From positions 62,001 through 126,000 of the forward strand of contig JADKFC010000007.1 in the NCBI GenBank assembly GCA_016717655.1: 64,000 nt of DNA, in the 5' to 3' direction. Both the position numbers and the translations under genes were made by a program. This document shows, piece after piece, positions 48,526 through 58,842 of this stretch (the stretch's first letter is position 1; each line of letters begins with the position of its first letter). The stretch is from Saprospiraceae bacterium (GTDB lineage Bacteria; Bacteroidota; Bacteroidia; Chitinophagales; Saprospiraceae). Below the pieces are notes generated by a model that ran no database searches, was not told the DNA's origin, and was given only the letters and a program-made list of their open reading frames with translations.

Positions 48526-49911
48526 TTATACCGCCGGCTTCCTCTTCGTCTTAAACATCTCCACTACCTGCTTTTCAGTCAGGAAGCCCATTTCCACAAA
48601 CGATGAGGATACAAATTTTTTGATGTCCTGGTAGTCTTTGCTTCTTTTGTCTGTGTATTTTTTGAAACACTTTTTCACATATTCCAGACTGGCTTCTTTG
48701 ATGTCCTGATTGAATTTTTCATTTGAAAAGATACCAATATAGGCAACTATGATCTTGTTGATTTCAAAATAATCTGCATACTGCTCTACTTCCAGGTGCT
48801 GAAGGAAGCGGGTGATGTAACCTATGATCACTGCCCTTACACATTCATTCTCCTGAGAGAGTCCCTGGTGGCCATCATAGTAAGCTCTAACGGCGTCAAT
48901 GGCATCGGGATGCACAAAGCCCTTGGCGTGCACTTCGAGGATGGTATTGAAATACGCTTTCAATTCAGTTGATTCGATAGGAGCCAGGAGTCTGGATAAC
49001 TGCAGCTCATTTTCAGGCATAACCTTAATGGCGCCATCATTGAGCAAGGCATCGTAAAGGGAAAAGAATGTTGATATTACCTGACTGTTTCCTTTGTAAA
49101 GCTCGTTGAAAGTTTGTGTATAGGCTGTATCAAGGCCATTTTCAAGTGGAAACATCAAACCAATGATGATCAACAAATCCATATATTCTTGTGAACCTCT
49201 AAGGGCCGGATTGCTGATAAAGGATTTTATATGACCGGACAAGTTTTCGTTGTTGGTAGCATGGCTTGATCGGTAAATCAAAAATGCCTTCAACGCGTGA
49301 TAAGACGAAAGCAACTGGTAATCGGTGTCGGGAAAATCAGCGCTGTGGTAATTGACGTAGGTAAACTGGTTTTTGTATTTCAGGAAGGCCTCTTTTCTCT
49401 TTTCAACATCTCTCATGGCGTCTGATTTCATGCTGGTAAGATAAGCTTTGATTTTTTTGTTGTCAATGCTTTCTATGAGGTTGGTGATCCAGATATCTGA
49501 ACTTAAGGCAAAGCCAATCTGGGTTGTTTGTCCAATCCTTTTTTTGATTTGTTCAAAATTGGGAGAATGGCAGATGGCCAACAAAATATCTTTGAAGTGG
49601 TTTTGGGGTACTGCATATTTAAAGGTATGGTCAATATGACCTCTCAACACGGCGTAGCCCAGGATTTTAGGCAGGTATAAACCTTCAAATTTAGGATCTA
49701 AAAGTTCTTTCTCCAACTGTTCTAACTGGAGAGGACTGTCATTGGCCACAACTTCATAAACCGAGTGGATGGCAGGTTCAAATTCATCCTGAAGGTTTTT
49801 ATACAACACCTCATCTTCTTCTTCGAGGTAGGCTGCTAAAATTTCTGATTCCTGGATGGCATCTGCCAATTGATCCAATGCATCTTTGTAATTTTGATGT
49901 AACAGTTCCAT
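48526..49911 (-). CDS. Hypothetical all-helical protein, 461 aa
   Basis: A soluble, acidic, almost wholly helical protein with no signal peptide or membrane helix. Sequence such as ILGYAVLRGHIDHTFKYAVPQNHFKDILLAI and LDLLIIIGLMFPL-type stretches suggest an array of HEAT-like or other helical repeats. I do not recognise a family. It is downstream of rpsP on the same strand, but a hairpin at 49941-49972 separates them, so it may be a separate unit. The frame is intact and codon use looks like the core genes. Confidence 0.6.
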   Translation of the reverse strand: MELLHQNYKDALDQLADAIQESEILAAYLEEEDEVLYKNLQDEFEPAIHSVYEVVANDSPLQLEQLEKELLDPKFEGLYLPKILGYAVLRGHIDHTFKYAVPQNHFKDILLAICHSPNFEQIKKRIGQTTQIGFALSSDIWITNLIESIDNKKIKAYLTSMKSDAMRDVEKRKEAFLKYKNQFTYVNYHSADFPDTDYQLLSSYHALKAFLIYRSSHATNNENLSGHIKSFISNPALRGSQEYMDLLIIIGLMFPLENGLDTAYTQTFNELYKGNSQVISTFFSLYDALLNDGAIKVMPENELQLSRLLAPIESTELKAYFNTILEVHAKGFVHPDAIDAVRAYYDGHQGLSQENECVRAVIIGYITRFLQHLEVEQYADYFEINKIIVAYIGIFSNEKFNQDIKEASLEYVKKCFKKYTDKRSKDYQDIKKFVSSSFVEMGFLTEKQVVEMFKTKRKPAV

Positions 49912-49940
49912 TGTTAAAATTTTTTGTTATAATAAATGAA

Positions 49941-49972
49941 AACCTGGTAAAATTTTTAGGCTTTACCAGGTT
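49941..49972 (-). terminator. Hairpin terminator after rpsP
   Basis: A perfect 11-bp stem AACCTGGTAAA / TTTACCAGGTT (49941-49951 with 49962-49972) lies 43 nt past the rpsP stop. On the minus strand it is followed by TTTTC, a weak T-run, so termination may be partial. Confidence 0.6.
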
Positions 49973-50014
49973 CAATTAAATATCTTAAAATAAATTTGGG
50001 TTTACCCCAAATGA

Positions 50015-50506
50015 TCACTCTTCTTCGTTGCCGGCCTTTGGCTCTTCTCTGAAGGCAGCCTGGTCAGCTTCTGGAGCTGCTACTTTGGCAACCACTTTCA
50101 TTTCACCAGAAACCATTTTGTTGAAGTCAGCTTTTTCTGCCTTGGTTTTGTCAACCCTGCTTTGAATTTTGGCTTCTTTAGCGTCGATCCATGCAGCCAG
50201 TTTTGCATCTGCCTGCTCCTGACTGATAGCTCCTTTTTTCACACCATTTTGAAGGTGCTTTTTCAACAATACTCCTTTGAAGCGAAGGATTGCTGCTACC
50301 GTATCAGTAGGTTGTGCACCTTTGGTCAACCAATCATACGCCTTTTCTCTGTCCAACTCGATGGTGGCAGGAACGGTCAATGGGTTATAACTTCCAATGC
50401 TTTCGATAAATTTTCCGTCTCTTGGAGATCTTGAATTGGCTACCACAATGTGGTAAAAAGGGTTCTTTTTACGTCCCCTACGGGCAAGGCGAATTTTTAC
50501 AGCCAC
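50015..50506 (-). CDS. rpsP: 30S ribosomal protein S16
   Basis: 163 aa. The first 80 residues are the S16 core: VKIRLARRGRKKNPFYHIVVANSRSPRDGKFIESIGSYNPL, and AYDWLTKGAQPTDTVAAILRFKGV. S16 binds 16S rRNA in the body of the small subunit during assembly. The last 80 residues are a charged Ala/Lys/Glu-rich tail (AAWIDAKEAKIQSRVDKTKAEK ... GNEEE), absent from E. coli S16 (82 aa) but usual in Bacteroidota. Not linked to rimM or trmD here. A promoter with both boxes and a hairpin leader lie upstream. Confidence 0.95.
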   Translation of the reverse strand: MAVKIRLARRGRKKNPFYHIVVANSRSPRDGKFIESIGSYNPLTVPATIELDREKAYDWLTKGAQPTDTVAAILRFKGVLLKKHLQNGVKKGAISQEQADAKLAAWIDAKEAKIQSRVDKTKAEKADFNKMVSGEMKVVAKVAAPEADQAAFREEPKAGNEEE

Positions 50507-50537
50507 TTGTTAAAATTTTATAAGTATTTGAAAATCA

Positions 50538-50572
50538 AACCTAATTACTGTGATAAACACACTTTTTAGGTT
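50538..50572 (-). promoter_or_regulatory. Hairpin in the rpsP 5' UTR
   Basis: Between the promoter and the ATG, AACCTAA / TTAGGTT (50538-50544, 50566-50572) encloses a second stem TGTG / CACA (50549-50552, 50558-50561) with loop ATAAA. A two-part hairpin in a ribosomal-protein leader could be an autoregulatory site, but this is inference from one sequence. Confidence 0.35.
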
Positions 50573-50582
50573 TTTAACGGTG

Positions 50583-50613
50583 CAAAATTAGTGTTTTTTA
50601 TCGAGCTGTACAA
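50583..50613 (-). promoter_or_regulatory. Promoter of rpsP
   Basis: On the minus strand TTGT (50613-50610), 19 nt, then TAATTTTG (50590-50583). The -7 box fits TAnnTTTG exactly; the -33 box is close to TTTG. The transcript would have a leader of about 70 nt. Confidence 0.6.
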
Positions 50614-50614
50614 G

Positions 50615-52901
50615 TTAAAATGAAAATTTCGCTGATAAGGCAGGCATTATCGGCAATTGATTCACTCTGTTGTATCTCACCCGGTCAAAATAAAAGATAT
50701 TGGCCCTGTCGTAAGCATTGGTCACACTGGCATTGACTTCCAGGCTTGAAAACTTGGAAAAGTGGAAGGTTTTACTGATTGAAATATCCAATCTGTGGTA
50801 GTATGGCAGCCTGCCTCCATTTCTGGTGGTAGAGTATAAAATGCCCACCTGATCTGGATTTTCAGTTTGGTAATCTGTCGATGCCCCTTCTGTAAATTGA
50901 AGTTGGTTGTAAAAACCCTGGGTCTTGGTAAACGGAAATCCAGATCCCATATTCCATCTGATACTCATCTGAAAGTCACCCTTCCTGTCGAAGTTATAAC
51001 TGGCCATTGCATTCAATTGTGTCTGCGGTCAAAAACGGTAGGATAGGTTTGTTGACCGTCAAATCGATTGACAAAGCCATAGGAATAGGCTAAAAACAAA
51101 TTGTATTTAACCTCCTCCAGCTTGGCCGACATATCAATGCCATAAGCCTTGCCGGTTTCTACAGCGTAGTCAGACTGATCGATGGATGTCTTATTCCTGT
51201 TGACAACTATCAGCTGATTAAAGTCTTTCAGGTAGGTTTCAATGTTTAATAATAAATTGTCTTTGAGGTCAATTTCTATTCCTCCAACAGCATGTCTGGC
51301 CAATTGCAATTTATTGACCAAATTGTTGCCATCCAAACCTCTTACAGATGATTCCGGGCTGGTAAGGAAGCCATAAAACAAGTTAACCACATCTCTTTCA
51401 TTGGAAGTACCCAAAACATTTTGAGAATACAAGCCACCTGCAGCTTTGATCCTAAGGAATTGGTAATGTTGTATTTTAATCCCAATCTTGGTTCGGGTGA
51501 AAAACGGGACTGAGATGCATAGTACATAAGTCTTACAGATGGTTCAATCACAAGATTTCCGAAGGTTTGTCGGTATTTTCCGTAAGATGAAAATTCTGTG
51601 GTATTTTGTTCCTGACTGAGTGCAATGCCATAAGGGTTGGTAAAGTCAAAATCGGTTTTCACTGCTCTGATATCAAAGCCATATTTGATTTCACTTTTAT
51701 TGCGGAAGATAGAGAAATCGACGGTGGCTCCAAATTCGCGAATGCTTGAATTTCTGGCATCATCAGATTCTTTTATGCCCAAATCATAGTTGGTATAGCC
51801 AATGGTACCTTTGATAATGATATCACTGCTGTTGGGCACCATGGTAAAATCTGCACCCACACCGGTATTTTTCCATCCAATGTTGGCAACCAAGGGATTG
51901 TTATATCCATCGGTAAAATTAAATCCAAACAGGTTGAATTTAGATCCGTTGCCTGAAACTACAGATAGTTTAGAATATACGTCAGAAAAAGAGAATGGCA
52001 AACCTATGGAATCTACTTCGCTGGCATAACCATAAAGTGATTTGGAAGTATTTTCAATCAAAGATTTTTTACCTGTAACAACCAATGAAGTAGAGCCCTT
52101 ACCTTGTTCAAATTTGCTGAGGGGTGTTTCTATCAAGAGCTTGCCCATAAATGGACTGATGGAACTATAACCGCTTAACCTCGATTTGTTGGGTTCTCTG
52201 GTTTTAATGTCTACGATGGCCGAAATCCTGCCCCCGTATTCGGCATTAAATCCTCCTGTAAATACATCGACATTTCGGATCATCTCGGTTTCGAAAACAG
52301 AGAAAAAGCCAAGGCTGTGAAAGGGGTTGTAAATATTCAAACCATCCAACAAGATCTTATTTTGGACGGGTGAACCCCCTCGAATAAATATTTGACCGCC
52401 TTGGTCGCCTGTAGATACGATACCTGGTAATATTTGCAGGTACTGTGCTATATCGGCATCCCCACCAATGGACGGAAGTGACTTTATTTGTTTAGGGGTA
52501 ACAGCTATTTTCGAGACCTGAACCTCTGATTTAGCTCGCTCTTTACTGGCAGAAATTTTTACCTCTCCCAGCAAAACTCCACCTGATTTTAGATACAGAT
52601 TACGTGAAATAATTTCATTTTTAGTAACCTTAATTTCAGATCTTACAGAATCGTAGCCAATGTAGGTAGACATCAGGAAATAGGTACCGACAGGAACATC
52701 ACTTAGGTTGTAAAATCCATTGGCATCGCTGGTTGTTCCGAAATTGGTACCACTTAGGTACACATTGGCATAAATAATGGGCTGGCCGTTATCAGCATCA
52801 TAGATATAACCTCTGATGGTCGCCTTTTGTGCCTGGAGATCGGCTGATATGATAGGAGAAAGTGCAAGTAAAAGCCAAAATAGTAATCTCACTCTTGTCA
52901 A
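50615..52901 (-). CDS. TonB-dependent outer-membrane receptor with carboxypeptidase-like N-terminal domain (two frameshifts)
   Basis: About 762 aa after correction. The signal peptide (LLFWLLLALSPIISADLQAQ) is followed by a carboxypeptidase-regulatory-like domain (ATIRGYIYDADNGQPIIYANVYLSGTNFGTTSDANGFY), a plug (GGDADIAQYLQILPGIVSTGDQGGQIFIRGGSPVQNKILLDGLNIYNPFH) and a barrel ending in the aromatic SAKFSF. Frame breaks: near 51455 (RIKAAGGLYSQNVLGTSNERD continues in another frame) and near 51018 (HNLNAMASYNFDRKG continues). Each is repaired by one base. The substrate is unknown, and there is no SusD-like partner next to it. Confidence 0.87.
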
Positions 52902-52976
52902 TTTAATGGTAAAATTAGTTTTTTAAAACAGATCGGTGTATAGCATTGTTGAAATGTAATTGCGGCCGACAATTTA

Positions 52977-54764
52977 TTAATCCAGCTTTAATACATCAAG
53001 GAAGGCTCTTTGGGGTACCTCCACATTGCCAATTTGTCTCATCTTTTTCTTTCCTTTTTTCTGCTTTTCAAGCAGCTTGCGCTTCCTGGTGATGTCTCCA
53101 CCATAACATTTTGCCGTTACATCTTTTCTGAGGGCAGAAATGGTTTCGCGGGCAATGATTTTTGCTCCAATGGAGGCCTGGATGGCTATCATAAACTGTT
53201 GTCTGGGTAGTAGTTCTTTTAACTTTTCGCAAATCTTACGCCCCAGAGATTCTGCCTTTGTTTTGTGTACCAGTGACGATAAAGCATCCACCGGTTCACT
53301 GTTCAGACGGATATCCATTTTGACCAAGTCAGAAGCCCTGTATTCCAAAGGATAGTAGTCAAAAGAGGCGTATCCTCTTGACACCGATTTTAGACGATCA
53401 TAAAAATCAAAAACAATTTCAGCCAGAGGAAGTTCAAAGGTCAACTCTACCCTCTCAAGGGTAAGGTAGTGTTGTTTGGTGAGGTTGCCCCTTTTTTCCA
53501 TACAAAGGGTCATAATGGCACCAATGTATTCGGGCTTGGTAATGATCTGGGCTTTAATGTAGGGCTCCTCTACCCTTTCCAGCAAGGTAGGATCAGGAAG
53601 ATCATTGGGGGTATGGATAACTAACTTTTCTCCCCTTTTGTCGTAAGCCACGTAGGATACGTTGGGAACCGTAGTAATTACCTCCTGGTCGAATTCCCTG
53701 GAAAGTCTTTCCTGGATAATTTCAAGGTGCAACATGCCGAGGAAGCCACACCTGAACCCAAATCCCAGGGCAATGGAAGTTTCTGGCTCAAAGACAAGCG
53801 ATGCATCGTTGAGCTGTAGTTTTTCCAAACTATCCCTCAGATCTTCAAAGTCTTCATTTTCAATGGGGTAAATACCGGCAAAAACCATCGGTTTTACATC
53901 TTCAAAGCCATGGATGGCAGATTCACAGGGAAAATTAACAGTAGTGATGGTATCACCTACCTTAATTTCTTTAGACTCTTTTATGCCGGTAATGATATAG
54001 CCTACGTTACCTGCTTCCAATTCCGGCTTTGGCACCTGGCTCATTTGCAGAATGCCAATCTCTTCTGCTTCGTATTCTTTACCCGTATTGACAAACCTGA
54101 CCTTATCTCCTTTTTTCAACTTACCGTTGAGGATCCTGAAATAAGCTATAACTCCTCTGAAAGAATTAAACATTGAATCAAAGATCAATGCCTGAAGAGG
54201 TGCTTCCGTATTGCCTTTGGGCGCAGGAATCCTGGCTACGATGGCAGCTAATATATTTTCAACGCCAATACCTGTTTTGCCTGAGGCTAAGACGATGTCT
54301 TCTTTTTTACAACCAATCAACTCAATTACCTGATCAGAAACCTCATCGATCATGGCAGACTCCATATCCACTTTGTTCAAAATGGGGATGATTTCCAAAT
54401 CGTGTTCAATGGCCAGATAAAGGTTGGAAATGGTTTGCGCCTGAATTCCTTGAGAGGCATCTACCAATAAAAGGGCACCTTCACAGGCGGCGATTGATCT
54501 TGACACTTCATACGAAAAGTCGACGTGGCCTGGTGTATCAATCATATTAAATGTATACCTCACCCCATCGGTGTGGGTATAATACATTTGGATGGCATGA
54601 CTTTTAATGGTAATACCTCTTCTCTCCAAATCCATATTGTCAAGCGCCTGATGTACCATATCCCTTTCTGAGATGGTTTTGGTAAATTCCAATAACCTGT
54701 CAGATAAGGTGCTCTTACCGTGATCAATATGAGCAATTACGCAAAAATTTCTGATGTTTTTCAT
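52977..54764 (-). CDS. lepA: Elongation factor 4 (LepA)
   Basis: 595 aa from the ATG at 54764. A translational GTPase: G1 AHIDHGKST, switch II DTPGHVDF, NKVD and the C-terminal LepA domain with PLEYRASDLVKMDI and RKRKLLEKQKKGKKKMRQIG. It acts on stalled ribosomes or in 30S biogenesis and is highly conserved. A longer frame starts at 54812. I reject that start because the Bacteroidota -7 box TATCTTTG lies inside the extra codons, and LepA proteins normally start at MKNIRNFCVIAHIDHG. Confidence 0.95.
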   Translation of the reverse strand: MKNIRNFCVIAHIDHGKSTLSDRLLEFTKTISERDMVHQALDNMDLERRGITIKSHAIQMYYTHTDGVRYTFNMIDTPGHVDFSYEVSRSIAACEGALLLVDASQGIQAQTISNLYLAIEHDLEIIPILNKVDMESAMIDEVSDQVIELIGCKKEDIVLASGKTGIGVENILAAIVARIPAPKGNTEAPLQALIFDSMFNSFRGVIAYFRILNGKLKKGDKVRFVNTGKEYEAEEIGILQMSQVPKPELEAGNVGYIITGIKESKEIKVGDTITTVNFPCESAIHGFEDVKPMVFAGIYPIENEDFEDLRDSLEKLQLNDASLVFEPETSIALGFGFRCGFLGMLHLEIIQERLSREFDQEVITTVPNVSYVAYDKRGEKLVIHTPNDLPDPTLLERVEEPYIKAQIITKPEYIGAIMTLCMEKRGNLTKQHYLTLERVELTFELPLAEIVFDFYDRLKSVSRGYASFDYYPLEYRASDLVKMDIRLNSEPVDALSSLVHKTKAESLGRKICEKLKELLPRQQFMIAIQASIGAKIIARETISALRKDVTAKCYGGDITRKRKLLEKQKKGKKKMRQIGNVEVPQRAFLDVLKLD

Positions 54765-54770
54765 GGGCCG

Positions 54771-54778
54771 CAAAGATA
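54771..54778 (-). promoter_or_regulatory. -7 box of lepA
   Basis: TATCTTTG on the minus strand (54778-54771) matches TAnnTTTG exactly, 6 nt before the lepA ATG, so the mRNA would be nearly leaderless. A -33 box at 19 nt is not clear; a TTG lies 15 nt upstream. Confidence 0.5.
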
Positions 54779-55019
54779 CATTTTTTCCTGCCACAATGTT
54801 TGCTTGTTCCAAACTTTATATTTGGTAAGATTCTTTGCTTTTCATTATTTTTATTTTGTATTAAAAGATTGATAGGTATATAGTTACACATAACGTTGTC
54901 TTTAATGCGACATCTTTTCACAATGCCAAATGTTTTTTATATTTGTTACAACAAGTAATTGGGAAAGTTTTTATATTTACACCTTCGGGGTTCTCTTTTT
55001 TAGGTTAAACAAAATTTTT

Positions 55020-58000
55020 ATGATCAAAGTCTTACAAAATCCATTTTTTATTCTTGGTGCTATTCTTCTTCTTTTGGCAAACTCTAGTTCTCACCCCACC
55101 AATAGTGGAGGTTATACAGGGGCTCCGGGCGACAGTGTTTGCTCTACGTGTCACTCCAACAGTAACCCCAATTTTACGGGACAAATTTCTATTGATGGGG
55201 TACCTGCCAGCATTTCAGCAGGTCAAATGTACCAGATAACAGTTACTGTAACCAATCCTGGACTCAACCAGAATGAGGCCGGCTTTCAGATTGTTGCTTT
55301 AAATTCCACCAACACCAATGCAGGAAACTTTACCAATCCATCTGCAGCTTCTTCCGTAAAAACATCTGCGGGTAAAAAATATTTTGGTCATGCCCCTTCT
55401 GTACCTTTTATGGGACTTTCAGAATTGACCTGGACGGTTACCTGGACAGCACCTGCTACCGGGTCAGGAGATATCACGTTTTATGGTGGCTCTGTTTTGG
55501 CAAATGGCAATGGCAGCAGTTCTAATGATAAGTTTGTAACAACAGAATCAGTTGGAACATTGGTGAGTGCGCCAACTCCACTTTCTGTCACACTTTCGAA
55601 TGTAGAAAACACTAGCTGTAATGGGGTTGCCGACGGAACCGCAACAGCAGTGCCGACAGGAGGTACCCCCAATTACACGTATTCATGGAATAATGGTGAA
55701 ACTACCCAAACTGCTACTGAATTGCCTGCAGGACTAGCTCGGGTAACAGTAACAGATAACGCCGGCGGCACCAGCACGGCATCCGTAAATATCACTCAGC
55801 CCACTGCCATCAACTTAACGGTACAAAATACCCAAAACCCCACTTGTTTTAACACTGCCAATGGTAGTATTTCTGTGTCAGCTAGCGGCGGTAATGGAGG
55901 TTTCTTTTATGATTGGTCCAATGGATTATCGGGCGCTTCAATCAATGGATTAACTCCCGGTACTTATACCGTTACGGCTACTGATATCAATGGATGTGAA
56001 GCAGTAAAAGAAATAGAGCTCACAGGTTCACCTGCCATACAAGTTGTAAGTGCCTTTATTACCAATGTCTCTTGCTTTGGGGGAAGTAATGGTATAATTG
56101 ATTTAACTGCGTCTGGAGGTACCGGAAGTTTAGATATTGTGTGGTCAAATGGACATGTTGGCGGTTACAATGCCAATCTATCTGCAGGCAATTATGTTGC
56201 GACAATTTCAGACAACAATAATTGTGAGTTGGAAGTAGATTACAATGTTAATCAGCCACAGCAAGTGGGTGGTAACATTGTTCAGACAACTCCCATTGCA
56301 TGTCCAGGAGGTAGTAATGGTGTAGCATTGGCAACTGGAAGTGGTGGTGTTGGTCCTTATACCTTTGTTTGGTCAACCGGTGCTACTACGGCCAGTGCAT
56401 CAAATCTTGCCGCCGGAACTTATACCGTAACGATTACTGATAAAATATTTGTACGACTACACGCCAGATAACCTTAAACAATCCTGCAGGCATGTCAATT
56501 ACAACGGCCGCCAGCACCAACGCCAGTTGTCTTGGGGTAGCCAATGGTTCTGCTACCATTGCCGTGACTGGTGGTACCGGACCCTACTCAGTGATGTGGG
56601 CAACTGGAGCAACAGGGCTGACATTAAACAATGTTACTAGTGGCTCTTATGCCTGCACTGTTACCGATAGTAAGCAGTGTACAGCGGTTTCATCCGTCAG
56701 TATCGGAAGTAACCAACAGGCAACTTTATCCCTGGTTTCTACAACTCCTCCCACCTGTAATGGACTCAATAATGGAAGTATTACCATAGAGGCCATCAAT
56801 GCAGCAGGTTACTCAGTAAGCTGGTCTAACAACGGTGCTGGCTTAGTCCTTAATCAATTGACCGGGGGTACCTACACAGCACAAGCTGCTAATGGGAATG
56901 GTTGTCTTTCCAATGCCCTCGAGGTGTTGTTGACCCAACCTGCCGCCATTGCAGAAGACACTGCCTTTGTAAACGATATCAGTTGCACTGGCCTGGTGGA
57001 TGGAAACATTGAAGTCTTTTATACTGGAGGTACTGGGGTACTTTCCTATGAGTGGTCCAACGACAGCATTGGTCAGCAAATTGACTCCTTGTCGGCAGGT
57101 GCATATTCTTTGACCATTACGGATGCCAATGGTTGTTTAGATACTGCCTTCTATTCAATTTCAGAACCAGCTGCCATTTCAGTTGACAGTTTTGAATTAT
57201 CATCGCCTACGTGTTATAACTCAGAAAATGGAGGACTGGTCATTTATGTTTCAGGTGGCAGCGATACCCTGATTTATAACTGGGCCAATGGCTTAGTGGG
57301 AGATACCCTAAATGGACTGGTAAGTGGCGCTTATATTTATAACATTGAGGATGGCAATGGCTGCCTGCTTTCAGACACATTGAACCTGAATGGTCCAGCT
57401 GTTTTTCTTGCCAATGACACCATCACCAATACTTCTATACCTGGAGCCAGTGATGGTCAGATCACCACATCATTTTCTGGAGGATCTGCACCCTATTCTT
57501 ATTTATGGTCGACCGGTGACACATTATCATTCATCGATAGCCTTTCAGAAGGATTGTATTTCCTGACGCTAACAGACAGCCTGGGATGCAACCAGGTATT
57601 CCAGTTTAATGTTCAAAGTGGTGATTGTGCTTTGTCGGTTGATTTTGAAACCACTCCTGCATCCTGTTTTGGAGCTGCAGATGGTGAAGTTCAATTAAAT
57701 GTAAGCAATGGCACGGCTCCCTTTACAGTCAATAATCCTGTTTCCGGGCTTGTGGCAGGAACGTATGATTATGTGGTTACTGATTCATTAGGTTGTAATT
57801 TTGCAATTGAAGATGTGGTTATTTCGCAACCAACTGCCCTTTCGATTACAGTAGATTCAATTTTTAATGCAAGTGGGCCTACGGAAAAAGATGGTCAAAT
57901 TACGGTTTCAGTGGTTGGGGGTACCTTACAGTATCAGTACCAATGGTTAGATACCAATGAAGTAGGAATTAGTACCTCTGAAGACCTCAGTGGGGCATTG

Positions 58001-58336
58001 CCAGGCCAATACTTCCTGATAGTAACCGATCAAAATGGTTGCGCCCTTGTGACAGACACCCTAGTTATCAGCTTTATCTCATCATCAGATGATACTGAGC
58101 CAATCGAAGGATCTGTTATCCCCAATCCGTTTATGACCCAATTAATTGTAAAGTCAGGAAACGAAGCGGCAAAGCTAGACATATTCACTTCAGAAGTTCA
58201 AAAAATGTTAGCCTTACCATTTGAAAGCCAAATAGATATCATCCTACAGACCAATGACTGGGCCCCTGGTTTATACCTGGTCAGATTAACCAACCTGAAG
58301 GGTAAAGTCCAGACTTTTAAAGTCATCAAACAATAG
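55020..58336 (+). CDS. SprB-repeat surface protein with choice-of-anchor V domain and T9SS sorting signal (one frameshift)
   Basis: About 1105 aa. The signal peptide (VLQNPFFILGAILLLLANSSS) is followed by GGYTGAPGDSVCSTCHS, a CxxCH-containing choice-of-anchor V / reelin-like domain (about 30-185). Then come about 11 SprB-type repeats (pattern xxxCxGxxxGxxxxxxxGGxxPYxYxWSxG), named for the Flavobacterium gliding adhesin. The end, EGSVIPNPFMTQLIVKSG ... GLYLVRLTNLKGKVQTFKVIKQ, is a type A T9SS sorting domain. One A is missing in the run 56442-56445: ITDK is followed by NICTTTRQITLNNPAG in the next frame. The start at 55020 gives a normal signal peptide, while the upstream frame (54930) adds 30 unlikely residues. 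Probably secreted by T9SS and displayed on the surface. Confidence 0.85.
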
Positions 58337-58350
58337 AAACAAACAAATCT

Positions 58351-58391
58351 GCTTCTCCTGCCCAAATTATAGGTTGGAGAAGCGGTTTTTT
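58351..58391 (+). terminator. Intrinsic terminator after the SprB-repeat gene
   Basis: An 8-bp stem GCTTCTCC / GGAGAAGC (58351-58358, 58376-58383) is followed by CGG and TTTTTT, 15 nt past the stop. Confidence 0.75.
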
Positions 58392-58422
58392 GTGTGTAAT
58401 TTTGAAGGGTTAATACTTCAAA

Positions 58423-58842
58423 ATGTACACCCACAATTTTACAAAACGAATCAGGTATGGAGAGACCGATCAAATGGGTTACTTGTATTACGGTAACTAT
58501 GCGCTTCTGTATGAGATAGGCAGGTCAGAAGCCATACGATCATTGGGAATTAGCTACAAACAAATGGAGGCAGACCTCAAAATCATGATGCCGGTTATCT
58601 CCGTTGAATCCCGTTATCTTGCCCCGCTGACCTACGATGATCAGATCACTATCCGCACCATTCTGAAAGAGATGCCGGGTAAATTGATTCACTTCTATCA
58701 CGAAATTTTTAACGGAGAAGGGCAACTTTGCCATAAAGCTGAGGTAAAGCTATTTTTTATTGACATGGAGACCCAGCGCAGGGTTTCTGCTCCAGCTTAT
58801 TTGACTGATAATTTAAAGCCCTGCTTTGATACGCTCCATTAA
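58423..58842 (+). CDS. Acyl-CoA thioesterase, 4-hydroxybenzoyl-CoA thioesterase (YbgC/FadM) family
   Basis: A 139-aa hotdog-fold enzyme. RYGETDQMGYLYYGNYALLYEIGRSEAIRSLG holds the catalytic Asp (ETDQMG) and the hotdog helix. VESRYLAPLTYDDQITIRT and HKAEVKLFFID follow. Such enzymes hydrolyse acyl-CoA or acyl-ACP thioesters; the chain length is unknown. Its 3' end overlaps the start of the BrkB-like gene by 17 nt, so the two are probably in one operon. Confidence 0.85.
   Translation: MYTHNFTKRIRYGETDQMGYLYYGNYALLYEIGRSEAIRSLGISYKQMEADLKIMMPVISVESRYLAPLTYDDQITIRTILKEMPGKLIHFYHEIFNGEGQLCHKAEVKLFFIDMETQRRVSAPAYLTDNLKPCFDTLH

Noticed and set aside
54765..54812. A longer lepA start giving 611 aa
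   Set aside because: The extra codons contain the lepA -7 box and do not resemble the LepA N-terminus; the ATG at 54764 gives the standard length.
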